Assembly: GCA_011773985.1 (NCBI GenBank)
Contig: WVWN01000053.1
Location: 98,478-162,477, forward strand
Direction: 5' to 3'
Length of the DNA stretch: 64,000 nt
DNA from: Candidatus Zixiibacteriota bacterium
GTDB lineage: Bacteria; RBG-13-66-14; B26-G2; WVWN01
Under the pieces are notes generated by a model. That model did not search any database. It saw nothing but the letters and a program-made list of their open reading frames with translations, and was not told the DNA's origin. How positions within the stretch are numbered: position 1 is the stretch's first letter; each line of letters opens with the position of its first letter. Position numbers and translations under genes: made by a program. Of the stretch, positions 16,754-25,737 are shown piece by piece.

Positions 16754-17592
16754 AACGGAACGTGCACCCCCGCCGCCCAGGCTACGTTAACCAATAGCAG
16801 CGCGGTCGTAACCGGCCCCACGCCGCCGCGCGGGGGCGACAGGAGCGAGGCCACGGCCTTAGCCTCGTCGAACGCGACGTCCCCCACAACCGAGCCGTCC
16901 TCGGCATAATTGAACCCGCAATCGATCACCGCGGCGCCGGCTTTTATCATGTCGCCTTTCACGAGGCCGGCGGAGCCCGCGGCTACGACAAGTACGTCCG
17001 CACGCCGGCAGGCGGCCGCCAGGTCCCTCGTCCTCGTGTGGCAAATCGTAACCGTGGCGTTACGCGCGACGAGCAGCGCGGCTACGGGTTTGCCCACCAC
17101 CAGCGACCTGCCCACTACCACGGCCTCGGCGCCAACGAAGTCGACGCCGTGCGATTCCAGGATATATATTGCCGCGGCCGCGGTCGAGGGGACGAACGCC
17201 GGCCGCCCGGCCCACAGAAGGCCCAACGACGCGCTCGTCTGGCCGTCGACGTCTTTGGCTCCGGATATCTTGTCGGCGAGTTCGGCGTCCGCCTCCCTGC
17301 CGGCGAAGGGCTTTTGGAGTATTACGCCGTTGACGTCCGCCGCGGCGTTCAACTCCGCGATAACGCGGGCCGCGGCCCGAGGTTCCGGCCCGAGCTCGTG
17401 GACGACGACGCGCACGCCCACGCCCTCGCCCGCCCGCGCCAGCGACCTCGTGTAGGCTGCGGCGGCTTCCTGTCCCCGCGCGAGCACTACCGCCAACGTC
17501 GGCGACGCGCCCGCCTCAGCGGCGGCCGCCTTTATCTTCTCTTTTATCGCCGCGGCTAACGTCTTTCCGTCGACTACGGTCGCGGGGGCCAT
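16750..17592 (-). CDS. folD: FolD-family protein with altered active site
   Basis: 280 residues with the two-domain FolD fold: catalytic N-terminal half and NAD(P)-binding VVVGRSLVVGKPVAALL. FolD normally interconverts methylene-, methenyl- and 10-formyl-tetrahydrofolate. The catalytic Lys of the YxxxK motif is not there: the region reads AAYTRSLARAGEGVG, with Leu in that place. The usual VQLPLP is LQKPFAG and KDVDGFHPxN is KDVDGQTSAS, while the Gln and the KDVDG Asp remain. Cyclohydrolase activity may be lost, or this is a divergent subfamily. It sits 2 bases downstream of the response regulator and overlaps xseA. Confidence 0.8.
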   Translation of the reverse strand: MAPATVVDGKTLAAAIKEKIKAAAAEAGASPTLAVVLARGQEAAAAYTRSLARAGEGVGVRVVVHELGPEPRAAARVIAELNAAADVNGVILQKPFAGREADAELADKISGAKDVDGQTSASLGLLWAGRPAFVPSTAAAAIYILESHGVDFVGAEAVVVGRSLVVGKPVAALLVARNATVTICHTRTRDLAAACRRADVLVVAAGSAGLVKGDMIKAGAAVIDCGFNYAEDGSVVGDVAFDEAKAVASLLSPPRGGVGPVTTALLLVNVAWAAGVHVPL

Positions 17593-17594
17593 TT

Positions 17595-18998
17595 TTAATT
17601 AATCCCGTAAGACTTAAGTTTGCGCTGCAACGTCCGTAGCCCTATGCCCAAGACCTTCGCGGCCTTGGTGCGGTTGCCGCCCAATTCTTTTAACGTGGCC
17701 TCGATCATATAACGTTCGGCGTCGGCCAACTTCATACCTACACGGACGCCGTCGGCCTTGACCTCCTCCACCGACTTGCGCACGTTGGGCGGTATGTCGT
17801 CGCGCGTAAGGCGGTTCGACTGCGCCATCACGGTCATGCTCTCGAGCACGTTCCTCAGTTCTCGGACGTTGCCGGGCCAGTCGTAAGCGCGGAAGAACCA
17901 GATGACGTCGTCGTCGAAGCCCTCGACTTCGAGGTGGTTCTTCTCGTTAAACTCGCGGATGAACGCGTTAACTAGAAGCGGGATGTCCTCGGCCCTCTCT
18001 CGAAGCGGCGGCACCTCGATGGTTACCACTTTCAATCGGTAATACAAATCTTCGCGGAACTCACCCTGCTGAACCTCGTCCTCGAGTTGGACGTTGGTCG
18101 CGGCGATAAGGCGGACGTCGGCGTGTATGTTTTCCGCACCGCCCACCCGTTGAAAAACGCCGTCCTCGAGGACGCGGAGCAACTTGACCTGGGTAGCCTT
18201 CGGGATTTGGGAAACTTCGTCCAGGAAGAGGGTCCCGCCGTCGGCCTGTTCGAATCGGCCCTTATGCCGCCGCACCGCACCCGTGAACGCCCCCCGTTCG
18301 TGGCCGAACAGCTCGGACTCGAGGACGCCCTCGGCAAGCGCGGCACAATTGAGCCTCACCAACGGCTTCTCGCGGCGGCGGCTGTTATAATGAACGGAGT
18401 CCGCGATAAGCTCTTTGCCCGTTCCGCTCTCGCCGTAAATTAGGACCGTCGCGTTTGTGCGCGCTATGCGCGTAATGAGTTCGTATATCCCCTGCATCGG
18501 CTTCGAGCGACCTATGATGCGCTCGAAGGAGTATTTCTCGTAGAGCCGAGTCCGGAGGTCAATATTCTCGAGCTCAAGCCTCCGCCTTTCGAGGGCTTTC
18601 TCGACGACGCGGCCAAGGCGCTCCGGGTCGACCGGCTTCGTCAGATATTCGTAGGCGCCGCGACGCGTGGCCTCGACCGCGGTCTCGATGGTTCCGAAGC
18701 CGGTGAGGATGATGAACGGCAACGCGGGCCACTTCTCACGCGCCATCATTAGGAAATCCAAGCCGTCCATCCCCGGGATCACCATGTCCGCGACGATGAC
18801 GTCCACGACCTCCCCCTCTAATATTTCAAGGCCGCTGTCAACATCGAAAGCCACGTACGTCTCGTAACCGTCCGCGCGCAGAAGCTCCGCGAGGCTTTCC
18901 GCGGCGCCGCGGTGGTCGTCTACCACCAATATCGCGGCGTTAACGCGCCGGGTTGCCGGCCGCGTTCTCTTAGGAGAAACGATTTCGTTCTTTGCCAT
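17595..18998 (-). CDS. Sigma-54-dependent response regulator (NtrC family)
   Basis: 467 residues in three parts: receiver domain (about 20-135; acceptor Asp in DVIVADMVIPGMDG), AAA+ activator domain (Walker A GESGTGKE; intact GAFTGA loop that contacts sigma-54; GGTLFLDEV), and a C-terminal Fis-type helix-turn-helix (GGNRTKAAKVLGIGLRTLQRKL). It should switch on sigma-54 promoters after phosphorylation. No histidine kinase gene is adjacent, and I found no convincing -24/-12 promoter in the window's intergenic regions, so its signal and targets are unknown. Confidence 0.93.
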   Translation of the reverse strand: MAKNEIVSPKRTRPATRRVNAAILVVDDHRGAAESLAELLRADGYETYVAFDVDSGLEILEGEVVDVIVADMVIPGMDGLDFLMMAREKWPALPFIILTGFGTIETAVEATRRGAYEYLTKPVDPERLGRVVEKALERRRLELENIDLRTRLYEKYSFERIIGRSKPMQGIYELITRIARTNATVLIYGESGTGKELIADSVHYNSRRREKPLVRLNCAALAEGVLESELFGHERGAFTGAVRRHKGRFEQADGGTLFLDEVSQIPKATQVKLLRVLEDGVFQRVGGAENIHADVRLIAATNVQLEDEVQQGEFREDLYYRLKVVTIEVPPLRERAEDIPLLVNAFIREFNEKNHLEVEGFDDDVIWFFRAYDWPGNVRELRNVLESMTVMAQSNRLTRDDIPPNVRKSVEEVKADGVRVGMKLADAERYMIEATLKELGGNRTKAAKVLGIGLRTLQRKLKSYGIN

Positions 18999-19045
18999 AC
19001 GAACTCCGGATTATAACTTAATCTTTAAGGCTTTTCAAATTGCGA

Positions 19046-21145
19046 TTAATTTTTCGCCTCGAGTTTGCCCATAGGGGTGCCGCCGAGCGCGAGGTAGTCG
19101 CGATAAGCCGCGTCCGCAGCCGCGCCGTCCCCCAAGTTTAAATAACAACCAACCAAATACGAGAGGACCTGAAGCGACCGCGGCGAAACCCTACGTTCGG
19201 CTTCCAGCTCACGCGCGGCCGCCGCCGCCTCGCCGCGCACGAAGTAATATTTTCCCAGCAAGAGGTGTGCCCCCGCGACCGTCGGCTCGAGCGCGATTGC
19301 GCGGCGCGCGGCCGCCACGCCCTCCTCGAATTCACCCGTCTCCATTAAAACCGAGGCGTAACGCGCGAGGGCGCGCGCGTCGCGGGGCACCAGCGTCAGA
19401 AGGCGACGGTACGCTTCCGCCCCGGCGGCGAAGTCTCGCCCTTTGACGTGACATTCCGCAAGTAGCCGCCAAGCGTCGACGTACGCCGGGAAGGTGTCTA
19501 CCGCGGTCTCGAGCAGCGGGATTGCGAGGCGGCATTTGTCGCGGCTTGCCAGGTTCGCGGCGAGGAAGTAGTTGGTCTCCGCGTCGAGGGGGTCGATATC
19601 AAGCGATTTTAAATAATAATAGCTCGCAAGGTCGTCGCGCCCTTGCCGGTCGTAAACCAGGCCCAGGTAGCCGAGGGCGTAGGCGTTGTTGTCCTTATAG
19701 CTGAGCGCGGTGCGGAAATGTGTCGCCGCCTTTTCCAGATCGCCTTGGACGAGGTAATAGGTGCCGTAATTGAAATACGATTGCGTCGCAATACCGTCAC
19801 GGTCGCAGCCTACCCCCGGCAGCCACGCGAAAACGAGCAACGAAGCGGCGGCAGCTAGCGCGAGGCCGGCCGACCCCCAACGTCGACGCCGCCAATCATC
19901 CCATATGCGCGAGACGCCGTACCCGGCGGCGACGGCGAGAGCCGGCGCGAGCGGCAACCGATACCAATCAACCACGAAGAAGAGTATTACCGATAACGCC
20001 ACCGCGAGAAAAAATATCGCGAGCGCTCGCCGGCCCGGCGGCCCGCCCCGCCACCCGAGCGCCAAACCCACGGTCCCGAGGGCGAACAAAAGGCCGTAAT
20101 ACGGGATAGGGACGCGGTGGAGGACCGAGAAGTTACGGCGGAAGCCGAAATCCGCGTTGAGCGTAACCTCGTAGTTATTGGTCAGGAGCGAGAGTTTCCG
20201 GCCGTAAAGGAGCGCCGCGTCGCCCGGATTACGTACGAGGTACCCCAAGCCGCGCCTAAGCCACCATCGCGACGCCTCCGCCGCCGTGAGCCGCCGCCCG
20301 ACCGCGCCCTCGGCCAGCGCTCGCGTCTGGATTTCGTTTAACGCCTCCGGCCGACCGACGGTTCCGCGTGGGGCCATAAACGAACCGGGCGCATCGCGAT
20401 TGTTGCCGATGAAAAAGTTGACGCCCCCCTGCGACGAAATGACGACCCACTCGTCGGCCGCGATTTTATTCCGCGCCGTCGCCGCGCCCACGACCAAGAT
20501 TACGGGGACGGCAAAAACGGCTACCGCGCGCCACGCCGTACCCCGGCGCAACAGCGGCCATAGCGCCAGCGCCGGTACGAACAGCAATAAATTGGGACGC
20601 GCGAGCGCCGCGCCGCCGAAGAGCGCGCCCGCTACCGCCGCGGCCAAGGCCCAACGGCGCCCGAACTCGAGCGCCACGGCCAATAACAACAACGCCCCCG
20701 TGACTAAAAAGAGCGTCATCGACCCTGGCAAGATTTGCGTATCGAAGAAGATCGCCGGCAGGTAGACCGCCCAGACGCCGCCCGCGACCGCAGCGGCGAC
20801 GTCGCCGAAAAGGCGCCGCGCCAGTACGTAAACCAGCGCCGCCGTCGCCGCGCCTAAAAAGAGTTGAACCAAAATTACGCCGTAAAGGTGAACGCCGAAC
20901 AATTTGTATGCGGCCGCGAGGAAGAACGCGTACGCCGGCCCTATGTAGTACGACCCCGGCGTGCCAACGCCCCCAGTAATATCTACCGCCCAGTTGTGGT
21001 ATAAGGACGCGTCGGGGACGGCGTCGACGTACGTCATTAGCGGGTCGTCGCGCGCCGTCAGGAAATAGACGAGGCGAAACGCCAACGCCGCCAGGAAAAT
21101 TATCGCCGGCCCGGGGCCGCCAATTTTACGCAAAACCGCCTTCAT
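19046..21145 (-). CDS. Membrane glycosyltransferase (GT39/ArnT-like) with C-terminal TPR domain
   Basis: 699 residues. The first 430 or so are strongly hydrophobic with about ten membrane spans and an acidic first loop (TARDDPLMTYVDAVPDASLYHN), as in polyprenyl-phosphate-sugar-dependent transferases of the PMT/ArnT/GT39 clan. From about residue 470 to the end there are tetratricopeptide repeats (e.g. YLGLVYDRQGRDDLASYYYL, LLGKYYFVRGEAAAAARELE). It likely glycosylates a lipid or protein on the outer face of the inner membrane, with TPRs for partner binding. Substrate unknown. It has its own near-consensus promoter. Confidence 0.8.
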   Translation of the reverse strand: MKAVLRKIGGPGPAIIFLAALAFRLVYFLTARDDPLMTYVDAVPDASLYHNWAVDITGGVGTPGSYYIGPAYAFFLAAAYKLFGVHLYGVILVQLFLGAATAALVYVLARRLFGDVAAAVAGGVWAVYLPAIFFDTQILPGSMTLFLVTGALLLLAVALEFGRRWALAAAVAGALFGGAALARPNLLLFVPALALWPLLRRGTAWRAVAVFAVPVILVVGAATARNKIAADEWVVISSQGGVNFFIGNNRDAPGSFMAPRGTVGRPEALNEIQTRALAEGAVGRRLTAAEASRWWLRRGLGYLVRNPGDAALLYGRKLSLLTNNYEVTLNADFGFRRNFSVLHRVPIPYYGLLFALGTVGLALGWRGGPPGRRALAIFFLAVALSVILFFVVDWYRLPLAPALAVAAGYGVSRIWDDWRRRRWGSAGLALAAAASLLVFAWLPGVGCDRDGIATQSYFNYGTYYLVQGDLEKAATHFRTALSYKDNNAYALGYLGLVYDRQGRDDLASYYYLKSLDIDPLDAETNYFLAANLASRDKCRLAIPLLETAVDTFPAYVDAWRLLAECHVKGRDFAAGAEAYRRLLTLVPRDARALARYASVLMETGEFEEGVAAARRAIALEPTVAGAHLLLGKYYFVRGEAAAAARELEAERRVSPRSLQVLSYLVGCYLNLGDGAAADAAYRDYLALGGTPMGKLEAKN

Positions 21146-21187
21146 CTACCGCCGATAAAAAAACGCGCCACGTCAAAATGGCCCCTA

Positions 21188-21216
21188 ATCATAATACTCC
21201 ACGGCTTTTTTGTCAA
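21188..21216 (-). promoter_or_regulatory. Strong sigma-70-like promoter
   Basis: Minus strand: consensus TTGACA (21216-21211), 17-base spacer, TATGAT (21193-21188), about 45 bases ahead of the membrane glycosyltransferase start. It may drive the whole leftward run to tlyA. Confidence 0.6.
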
Positions 21217-21360
21217 TAACTTGTTGAGAACCGCCGCCCGGGCGAGCCGTTTGGGCCGGGCCGCGAGCCGCGAATCCCGGGATTTTGCTTGCCCGGCTTT
21301 ATTTTTTAATTTAAAATCCTTCCGCGTAGGCCGCGGGTAAAACGCGGAACCGGATTCGAG

Positions 21361-22266
21361 ATGAAAAAATGGATAGTGGCGATAAGGGCACCGTTCTTCA
21401 CGGCCTCCGTCGCGCCCGCGCTCGTCGGCGTCGCCGTCGCCTTCTACGAGGGTTACGCCGTCCACTGGTGGCATGCCGCGCTCACGCTCGTAGGGTTGTT
21501 GGCGATTCACGGCGGGACCAACCTAGCCAACGACTACTTCGACCACGTGACGCGCGACGACTGGGTCAACGTAACGCCGACGCCTTTCTCGGGCGGCTCG
21601 CGCGTCATCCAGGAGGGCGTAATTTCGCCGCGGGCGATATTCATATATTCTCTGGCCTGCTTCGCGGTAGGAATAGCCTGCGGCTTATACCTCTGGCGCG
21701 TGACCCCCGGCAACGTCGTCCTGTGGTTGGGCCTGGTCGGTGTCGCCTCGGGGTCGCTGTACACGGCGGTTCCCGTGGCCATCGGCTACCGCGGCGTGGG
21801 CGAGCTTTTCGTGGGTCTAAACTTCGGGCCGCTCGCGGTCCTCGGCACCCATTACGTCCAGGCGGGGCACCTGTCGCCGACGGCGCTTATGGCGTCGGTG
21901 CCGGTCGGCCTTCTGATAGCCGCGGTCCTCTACGTAAACGAGTTCCCGGACTACGAGGCCGATAAACAGGTAAATAAGAAAACGCTGATCGTGATATTCG
22001 GGCCGGAGCGCGCGCGTTACGGTTATGTAATATTAATCGCGCTGACGTACGCGGCCGTCGCGGCCTTCGTCGCCTTTGGCGGCCTCCCGGCCTGGGCGCT
22101 GCTCGGCCTCTTGACGCTGCCGCTCGCGGCCAAGGCGGCAACGGTGCTGATGCGGCATTACCGCGAACCGTATCAGCTAATACCGGCGAATGTGCTGACG
22201 ATCGTCGTTCACTTCGGGACGGGGATTTTATTGTCCGTGGGCTTGGCGCTCGGGCGCGCGGCTTAG
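21361..22266 (+). CDS. menA: UbiA-family prenyltransferase, MenA-like
   Basis: 301 residues, about nine membrane spans. The first Asp-rich motif NDYFDHVTRDD and the second motif DYEAD match prenyl transferases; the LANDYFD form and overall length resemble 1,4-dihydroxy-2-naphthoate polyprenyltransferase, which attaches the isoprenoid tail in menaquinone synthesis at the inner membrane. No other menaquinone gene is present, so another aromatic acceptor is possible. The TAG abuts the stop of the convergent MFS gene. Confidence 0.8.
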   Translation: MKKWIVAIRAPFFTASVAPALVGVAVAFYEGYAVHWWHAALTLVGLLAIHGGTNLANDYFDHVTRDDWVNVTPTPFSGGSRVIQEGVISPRAIFIYSLACFAVGIACGLYLWRVTPGNVVLWLGLVGVASGSLYTAVPVAIGYRGVGELFVGLNFGPLAVLGTHYVQAGHLSPTALMASVPVGLLIAAVLYVNEFPDYEADKQVNKKTLIVIFGPERARYGYVILIALTYAAVAAFVAFGGLPAWALLGLLTLPLAAKAATVLMRHYREPYQLIPANVLTIVVHFGTGILLSVGLALGRAA

Positions 22267-23556
22267 TCAGCTCGTGCGGGCCCCGCCCACGACGAGGGAC
22301 GGCGTCACGCCGGCGTCGCGGGGCTCGAGCAAGCGGCGCGTGAACCAAAGGGAGAGGACGGCTAAGGCCACGGCGAGACCGTAGAGGACGTCGTAGCTCG
22401 AGTATTTCAATATAAAGCCGCCGCCTATCGCCGCGAGGGTCGCGAGGCCGCTGACGGTATTGTTGAAGCCGACGTAAACGGGGCGGAGGTCGCCCGGGGC
22501 GATGTCGATTACGTAGTTGATGTTGCCGAACTCGGCGCCGGACCAGCCGAAGCCGACGAGGAAGAACAGGCCGTAGAATAAAAATACGCCGCCCCATTCC
22601 GCGCGGGCCGATAAAAAATATAGGAGCGGGGGTAAAATAGTCAGGAGCGCGCCGCCGCGTACGAGCAAGCGGTTGCCGCGCCGGCTCGAGAGGTATCCCC
22701 AGAGCAAGTTGGAGGCGACGGTCCCGGCCATCAGCGCCGCGAGAAAGGGGCCGGCCGCGGGCGCGCCCAGGCCCAGCTTCCACATCGCGAGGCCGATATA
22801 GAACGGGACGCCCAAGCGGCTCAAGCAAATAAATACGCGGGAGGTTACGAAGCGGCGGTAGTTGGCGTCCGAGCGCAGCAGGGCGAAGCCGGCTTCGACG
22901 GTCTGGAGGAAGGAATGCCTTTCGGCCACGGCCTCGCCCTCCGGCTCGCGGCTGAGAGACATCGCGAGGAGCGCGAGCGCGCTGAAGGCCGCGGCGACGG
23001 CAAAGAGGATGCCGTACGACGTGGGAAAAGGCAGCGCCCGTAAGACCGGGCCGACGAACAGAATGCCCGTAAGCACGGCCAGGACGCCGCCGCCGAAACG
23101 ACGCACCGTAAATAAAACGCCGCGCCCCCGCGAGGATATCGTCTTGCCGACGACGTCCATGAAGGGGGGGCCCGCGAGGCCGCCCGCGAAGTGGAGCGCG
23201 CCGTACGCGACGAGGAAGCCGACGAGGAGACCCGGCCCCGGCGCGAGGACGAACGGCAGCGCGGCAAGGGCGGCGACGACGCCGCCGCGGGCGACGGCGG
23301 TAGCGCGGTAGAAGGGCAACTTACGGCGCAGGTGCAGGACGCGGGAGGCGGCGAAGAGTTGCGGCAGCGGCCAGCATATCGCGTCCAATTGCCCCGCGAC
23401 CGCGACCCACACCGGGTTGGCCGTTAGCGCGCCCACGAACGCCGGGACCACCGTCGCCGGGTTGAAGACGGCGAAAAATATATGGAAAATTACGCCGTTG
23501 ACGGCGGCGCAAGCGAAGTTCCAGCGGTGGTGGGGAGCGTTTTCCGCGGCGGCCAT
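22267..23556 (-). CDS. MFS transporter
   Basis: 429 residues with about twelve membrane spans, arranged as two six-helix halves separated near residue 215 by a charged loop ([15 protein letters not shown]). The fold is major facilitator superfamily. No substrate motif is recognisable, and the neighbours (menA-like, serS) give no clue. Divergent from serS. Confidence 0.8.
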   Translation of the reverse strand: MAAAENAPHHRWNFACAAVNGVIFHIFFAVFNPATVVPAFVGALTANPVWVAVAGQLDAICWPLPQLFAASRVLHLRRKLPFYRATAVARGGVVAALAALPFVLAPGPGLLVGFLVAYGALHFAGGLAGPPFMDVVGKTISSRGRGVLFTVRRFGGGVLAVLTGILFVGPVLRALPFPTSYGILFAVAAAFSALALLAMSLSREPEGEAVAERHSFLQTVEAGFALLRSDANYRRFVTSRVFICLSRLGVPFYIGLAMWKLGLGAPAAGPFLAALMAGTVASNLLWGYLSSRRGNRLLVRGGALLTILPPLLYFLSARAEWGGVFLFYGLFFLVGFGWSGAEFGNINYVIDIAPGDLRPVYVGFNNTVSGLATLAAIGGGFILKYSSYDVLYGLAVALAVLSLWFTRRLLEPRDAGVTPSLVVGGARTS

Positions 23557-23621
23557 TAGCGTGTAATCTAACCGAACGCGCGGCCTTTGTCAAGCGCCGC
23601 GTGACGCGGCGACCGAAGGTT

Positions 23622-24941
23622 ATGCTGGATTTAAAATTTATCGAGGAAAACGAAAAGCGTGTGCGGGAAATGCTCGAGGCGCGCGGCGTCGAGTTCGACC
23701 TGGACAAGGTCTTGGACCTCGCGGCGCGGCGCCGGGAAACTATAGCCAGCGTAGAGGCCAAAAGGGCCGAGCAAAATAAGACGAGTAAAAAAATAGGCGA
23801 ATTAGCCGAAAAAATAGCTCACCCGGCGCGTTTTGAAATTAGCGAAAAAGAATTAAAAACCCTTAAAAAAGAAAAAGAAGAAGCGCTGGAACGAGCCGAA
23901 GAAGTTAAAAAATCGCTCGGCGAACTCGAACCCGAACTGTCTGCAATCGAGGCCGAGCTTCACAACCTACTCCTTTATTTACCCAACGTCCACGACCCCT
24001 CGGTCCCCGTCGGGCCGGACGAGACGTACAACGAGATACGGCGCGTAGGCCGGGAGCCGCGCGAGTTCGACTTCCCGCCGCGACCCCACTGGGAGCTGGG
24101 CGAGATGCTCGGCGTCGTCGACCAGGAACGCGCGGTAAAAATCGCGGGCGCGCGCTTCGCGATGACGGTCGGCGCCGGCGCCCGAATGGAACGGGCCTTG
24201 CAAAATTTGATGTTGGACGAGGCGGCTAAGCGGGGTTACGAGGAAGTAATAGTCCCCTTTATGGTCCTCGGCTCGACGATGGAAGGAACGGGCCAGCTTC
24301 CCAAGTTCGCGGCCGAAATGTACAAGCTCGACGGCGAGGACATGTGGCTCATCCCGACCGCCGAGGTCCCCGTCACCAACCTCCACCGCGACGAGATACT
24401 GACGGCGGACGAGTTGCCGATAAAGTACGCGGCGTTCACGCCCTGCTTCCGGCGCGAGGCCGGCGCGCCCGGCCGCGACACGCGCGGCATGATACGCGTC
24501 CACCAGTTCCTCAAAGTCGAACTGGTCAAGATCGTCCACCCCGATAATTCCTACGACGAGCTGGAGAGCCTCGTCGCCGACGCGGCGCACGTCCTCGACA
24601 TGCTCGAGCTTCCCTATCGCGAGGCGGTCCTCAGCACCGGCGACCTGGGCTTCGGCGCCACCAAGTGCGTCGACCTCGAGGTCTGGATACCGACCGAGGA
24701 GAAGTACCGCGAGATCTCGAGCTGCTCCAACTACGAGGCGTTCCAGGCGCGCCGCATGAACACGCGCTTCCGCCCCAAGAAGGGGGCGAAGCCCGAATTT
24801 GTCCACACGCTCAACGGCTCCGGCCTCGCTATAGGGCGGACGGTTGTGGCGATTTTAGAAAATTTCCAAAACGCCGACGGCTCCGTAACGATACCCGACG
24901 CGCTCCGGCCCTATATGGACGGCCTGGAGAAGATAACGTAA
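23622..24941 (+). CDS. serS: Seryl-tRNA synthetase
   Basis: 439 residues, class II synthetase that charges tRNA-Ser and tRNA-Sec. The N-terminal long coiled-coil arm (about 30-110, Lys/Glu rich) is followed by motif 2 ([21 protein letters not shown], split by its loop) and motif 3 ([16 protein letters not shown]). I start at ATG 23622, because family members begin [10 protein letters not shown]; a GTG seven codons earlier is in frame. As it also charges selenocysteine tRNA it is compatible with, but no proof of, selenocysteine use in this genome. Confidence 0.96.
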   Translation: MLDLKFIEENEKRVREMLEARGVEFDLDKVLDLAARRRETIASVEAKRAEQNKTSKKIGELAEKIAHPARFEISEKELKTLKKEKEEALERAEEVKKSLGELEPELSAIEAELHNLLLYLPNVHDPSVPVGPDETYNEIRRVGREPREFDFPPRPHWELGEMLGVVDQERAVKIAGARFAMTVGAGARMERALQNLMLDEAAKRGYEEVIVPFMVLGSTMEGTGQLPKFAAEMYKLDGEDMWLIPTAEVPVTNLHRDEILTADELPIKYAAFTPCFRREAGAPGRDTRGMIRVHQFLKVELVKIVHPDNSYDELESLVADAAHVLDMLELPYREAVLSTGDLGFGATKCVDLEVWIPTEEKYREISSCSNYEAFQARRMNTRFRPKKGAKPEFVHTLNGSGLAIGRTVVAILENFQNADGSVTIPDALRPYMDGLEKIT

Positions 24942-24980
24942 CGGCCGCGGCGCCGCGGCCTTTGAGATACGGAGGGGCTT

Positions 24981-25733
24981 ATGTCAGGCCATTCCAAATG
25001 GAGTACGATAAAGCGCAAGAAGGCCAAGGAGGACCAGAAGCGCGGCAAGGCCTTCTCGCGGCTGGCGCGGGAGATAATAGTCGCCGCGCGCCAGGGGGGC
25101 GGCGACCCGAGCGCGAATACGCGGCTCCGCGTTGCCATCCAGGCGGCCAAGGCCGCCAACATGCCCGCGGACAACATCGCCCGCGCCATCAAGCGCGGGA
25201 CGGGCGAGGTCGAGGGGGCGCAGCTCGAGGAGGTCACGTACGAGGCCTACGGCCCGGGCGGCGTCGCGATGTGCGTCGAGGTCATGACCGACAACAAGAA
25301 CCGGACCACACCCGAGGTCCGCCACATCCTCGACCGGCACGGCGGCTCTATGGCCGAGGCGGGCTCCGTCACCTGGATGTTCGACCGGAAGGGAATGATA
25401 ATCGTAGACAAGGACCGGGCGACGGAGGAGCAGATCATGGAGGCGGTCCTGGACGCCGGCGCGGAAGACATCCGCGAGAGCGACGACGTCTTCGAGGTCT
25501 ACTGCCCGCCGGGCCGCCTGGCGGACGTCACCGACGCGCTGGGCGCCGCGGGCGTCGAGTTCGCGAGCGCGGAGGTCTCGCTCGTCCCCAAGACCGTCAT
25601 CCCGCTTCAGGGCAAGAACGCGGCCAAGTTCGTGAAGCTTCTCGAGGCGCTCGAGGACCACGACGACGTCCAGACGGTCTACGCCAACTTCGACATCCCG
25701 ACGTCGGTGATGGAGGAGCTGGCCGCGGCCTGA
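24981..25733 (+). CDS. yebC: YebC/PmpR family protein
   Basis: 250 residues with the family opening SGHSKWSTIKRKKAKEDQKRGK and the three-domain length of YebC/TACO1 proteins. Members act as transcription regulators or help translation of difficult (proline-rich) sequences. Shine-Dalgarno GGAGGGG lies before the ATG. It lies between serS and comEC, and comEC starts 4 bases after its stop. Confidence 0.94.
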   Translation: MSGHSKWSTIKRKKAKEDQKRGKAFSRLAREIIVAARQGGGDPSANTRLRVAIQAAKAANMPADNIARAIKRGTGEVEGAQLEEVTYEAYGPGGVAMCVEVMTDNKNRTTPEVRHILDRHGGSMAEAGSVTWMFDRKGMIIVDKDRATEEQIMEAVLDAGAEDIRESDDVFEVYCPPGRLADVTDALGAAGVEFASAEVSLVPKTVIPLQGKNAAKFVKLLEALEDHDDVQTVYANFDIPTSVMEELAAA

Positions 25734-25737
25734 GCCA

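Noticed and set aside
21285-21317. TTGCTT ... TAAAAT as a promoter for the menA-like gene
   Set aside because: Spacing is either too short or too long for the possible -10 boxes; a promoter is likely in the region but I cannot place it.
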